From Thalassospira sp. MCCC 1A03138 (GTDB lineage: Bacteria > Pseudomonadota > Alphaproteobacteria > Rhodospirillales > Thalassospiraceae), in assembly GCF_002115785.1 (NCBI RefSeq), contig NZ_JFJY01000001.1, forward strand, positions 496,001 to 560,000: DNA of 64,000 nucleotides, given 5' to 3'. The position numbers and the translations under genes are program-made. The first letter of the stretch is position 1; each line of letters opens with the position of its first letter. The notes beneath the pieces were generated by a model. The model was given only the letters and a program-made list of their open reading frames with translations, was not told where the DNA came from and did not search any database. Shown here piece after piece: positions 63,114 through 64,000 of this stretch.

Positions 63114-64000
63114 GTGTCTGAACATTACGACCTTCTGGTCGTAGGCGGCGGCATCAATGGTGCGGGTATTGCCCGTGATGCCGCCGGTCGCGGCCTGTCC
63201 GTCCTTCTGGTCGAACAGCGCGACCTTGCCTCGGCCACATCTTCATCCTCGACCAAACTGATCCATGGTGGCCTGCGGTATCTGGAACATTACGAATTCC
63301 GGCTGGTGCGTGAAGCCTTGCAGGAACGCGAAGTTCTTCTGGCAGCCGCCCCGCATATCATCTGGCCGCTGACCTTTGTTCTGCCGCACCATAAGGGGCT
63401 TCGGCCCAAATGGATGCTGCGTGCCGGGTTGTTCCTGTATGACCATCTGGCAAAGCGTAAACGTTTGCCGGCTTCACGCGCCCTGTCCCTGAACGGTACA
63501 GCCGAAGGCAAACCGCTTCTGGACCAGTTCACCAGCGGCTTTTCCTATTCCGATTGCTGGGTCGATGATGCCAGGCTTGTGGTTTTAAATGCCCTTGATG
63601 CGCAGGCCCGCGGGGCGGTGATCAAAACCCGGACACGATGTGCCGCCCTTGTGCGCGGAACGGACGGCTGGACCGCGACACTGCAATCCGAAAACGGCAA
63701 GGAAACCAGCGTTTTGGCAAAGGCCGTGGTCAATGCCGCAGGTCCGTGGGTGACCGATATGGTCAACCGTGCCGGACTTGGTGACAAGGCGGCAGGGTTA
63801 CGGCTGGTCAAAGGCAGCCATTTCATCGTACCGCGCATTCATCCGCATGATCATTGCTATATCTTCCAGAACGGGGATGGTCGCATTGCCTTTGCCATCC
63901 CCTATCAGCAGGATTACACCCTGATCGGGACGACGGATGTGCCCTATGACGGTGATCCGGCCGAGGTGAAGATCAGCGACGGTGAAATCGATTACCTGCT
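63114..64000 (+). CDS. glpD: Glycerol-3-phosphate dehydrogenase, FAD-dependent, cut by window edge
   Basis: The 295 residues visible begin with GTG at 63114, one base after the phnE stop. The N-terminal FAD motif is LLVVGGGINGAGIARDAAGRG, followed by SSSSTKLIHGGLRYLEH, the strongly conserved GlpD signature. VVNAAGPWVTDMVN and the later KGSHFIVPRI follow the family order. The enzyme oxidises glycerol-3-phosphate to dihydroxyacetone phosphate and passes electrons to the quinone pool at the inner membrane. The C-terminal part lies beyond the window. Its place directly behind a Phn-type transporter is unusual. Confidence 0.92.
   Translation, partial: MSEHYDLLVVGGGINGAGIARDAAGRGLSVLLVEQRDLASATSSSSTKLIHGGLRYLEHYEFRLVREALQEREVLLAAAPHIIWPLTFVLPHHKGLRPKWMLRAGLFLYDHLAKRKRLPASRALSLNGTAEGKPLLDQFTSGFSYSDCWVDDARLVVLNALDAQARGAVIKTRTRCAALVRGTDGWTATLQSENGKETSVLAKAVVNAAGPWVTDMVNRAGLGDKAAGLRLVKGSHFIVPRIHPHDHCYIFQNGDGRIAFAIPYQQDYTLIGTTDVPYDGDPAEVKISDGEIDYL

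Overview
The window reads as chromosomal DNA of an alphaproteobacterium, most likely a marine Rhodospirillales member of the Thalassospira type. This rests on family-level signs: a COX15-type heme A synthase, an ACC deaminase with its Lrp-type regulator, TRAP uptake, a class II DAHP synthase, a DUF3422 protein, and a moderately high GC content judged by eye. No rRNA, tRNA, CRISPR array, prophage or complete insertion sequence was seen. Both edges cut a gene: gltX on the left and glpD on the right.

Layout, left to right. 1-6.8 kb: gltX and nadE, a YbjQ / M48-peptidase / membrane-protein operon, a small helical protein with a FliM-like tail, and class II DAHP synthase. 7.2-8.4 kb: an accessory pair, a proline-rich small protein and an HNH-like zinc protein. 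8.5-9.8 kb: a TauE-type exporter and YigZ. 9.9-14.9 kb: a gluconate-type locus (LacI repressor, double operator, gluconokinase, TRAP DctPQM) with a striking structured RNA between dctP and dctQ. 15-16.7 kb: divergent acdS/acdR. 16.7-23.9 kb: pbpC and a giant alpha-2-macroglobulin. 24-31.3 kb: glutathione reductase, a membrane protein, dgt, a 1-kb G-rich gap with a REPIN-like element, cysH with a siroheme-synthase-like gene, and ctaA.

31.3-35 kb is a solitary 1217-residue SIR2-domain protein of visibly lower GC than its neighbours. It is the best candidate here for an anti-phage defence gene. 35.2-38.1 kb: DUF3422 and tldD. 38.3-43.6 kb: a three-gene unit consisting of a TPR/beta-barrel outer-membrane protein resembling a Slam (type XI secretion) translocon, a secreted FecR-domain protein with a C-terminal beta-rich domain, and a CHASE2 adenylate cyclase. 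It could be a secretion and second-messenger module. 43.7-45.8 kb: tandem threonine aldolase paralogues. 46.2-51.9 kb: a complete dppABCDF peptide ABC transporter. 52-57 kb: an ABM protein, quinone oxidoreductase and TetR; LysE and cupin genes; a copper pair (PCuAC and a DUF2946-like protein); and DUF2867. 57-64 kb: fumC, a DeoR/GlpR regulator, and a PhnDCEE-type transporter running straight into glpD, which suggests a glycerol-phosphate or glycerophosphonate-like substrate.

Three transport operons (TRAP, Dpp, Phn) share one design. The binding-protein gene comes first, followed by a stable hairpin and then the membrane components, which fits over-production of the periplasmic receptor.
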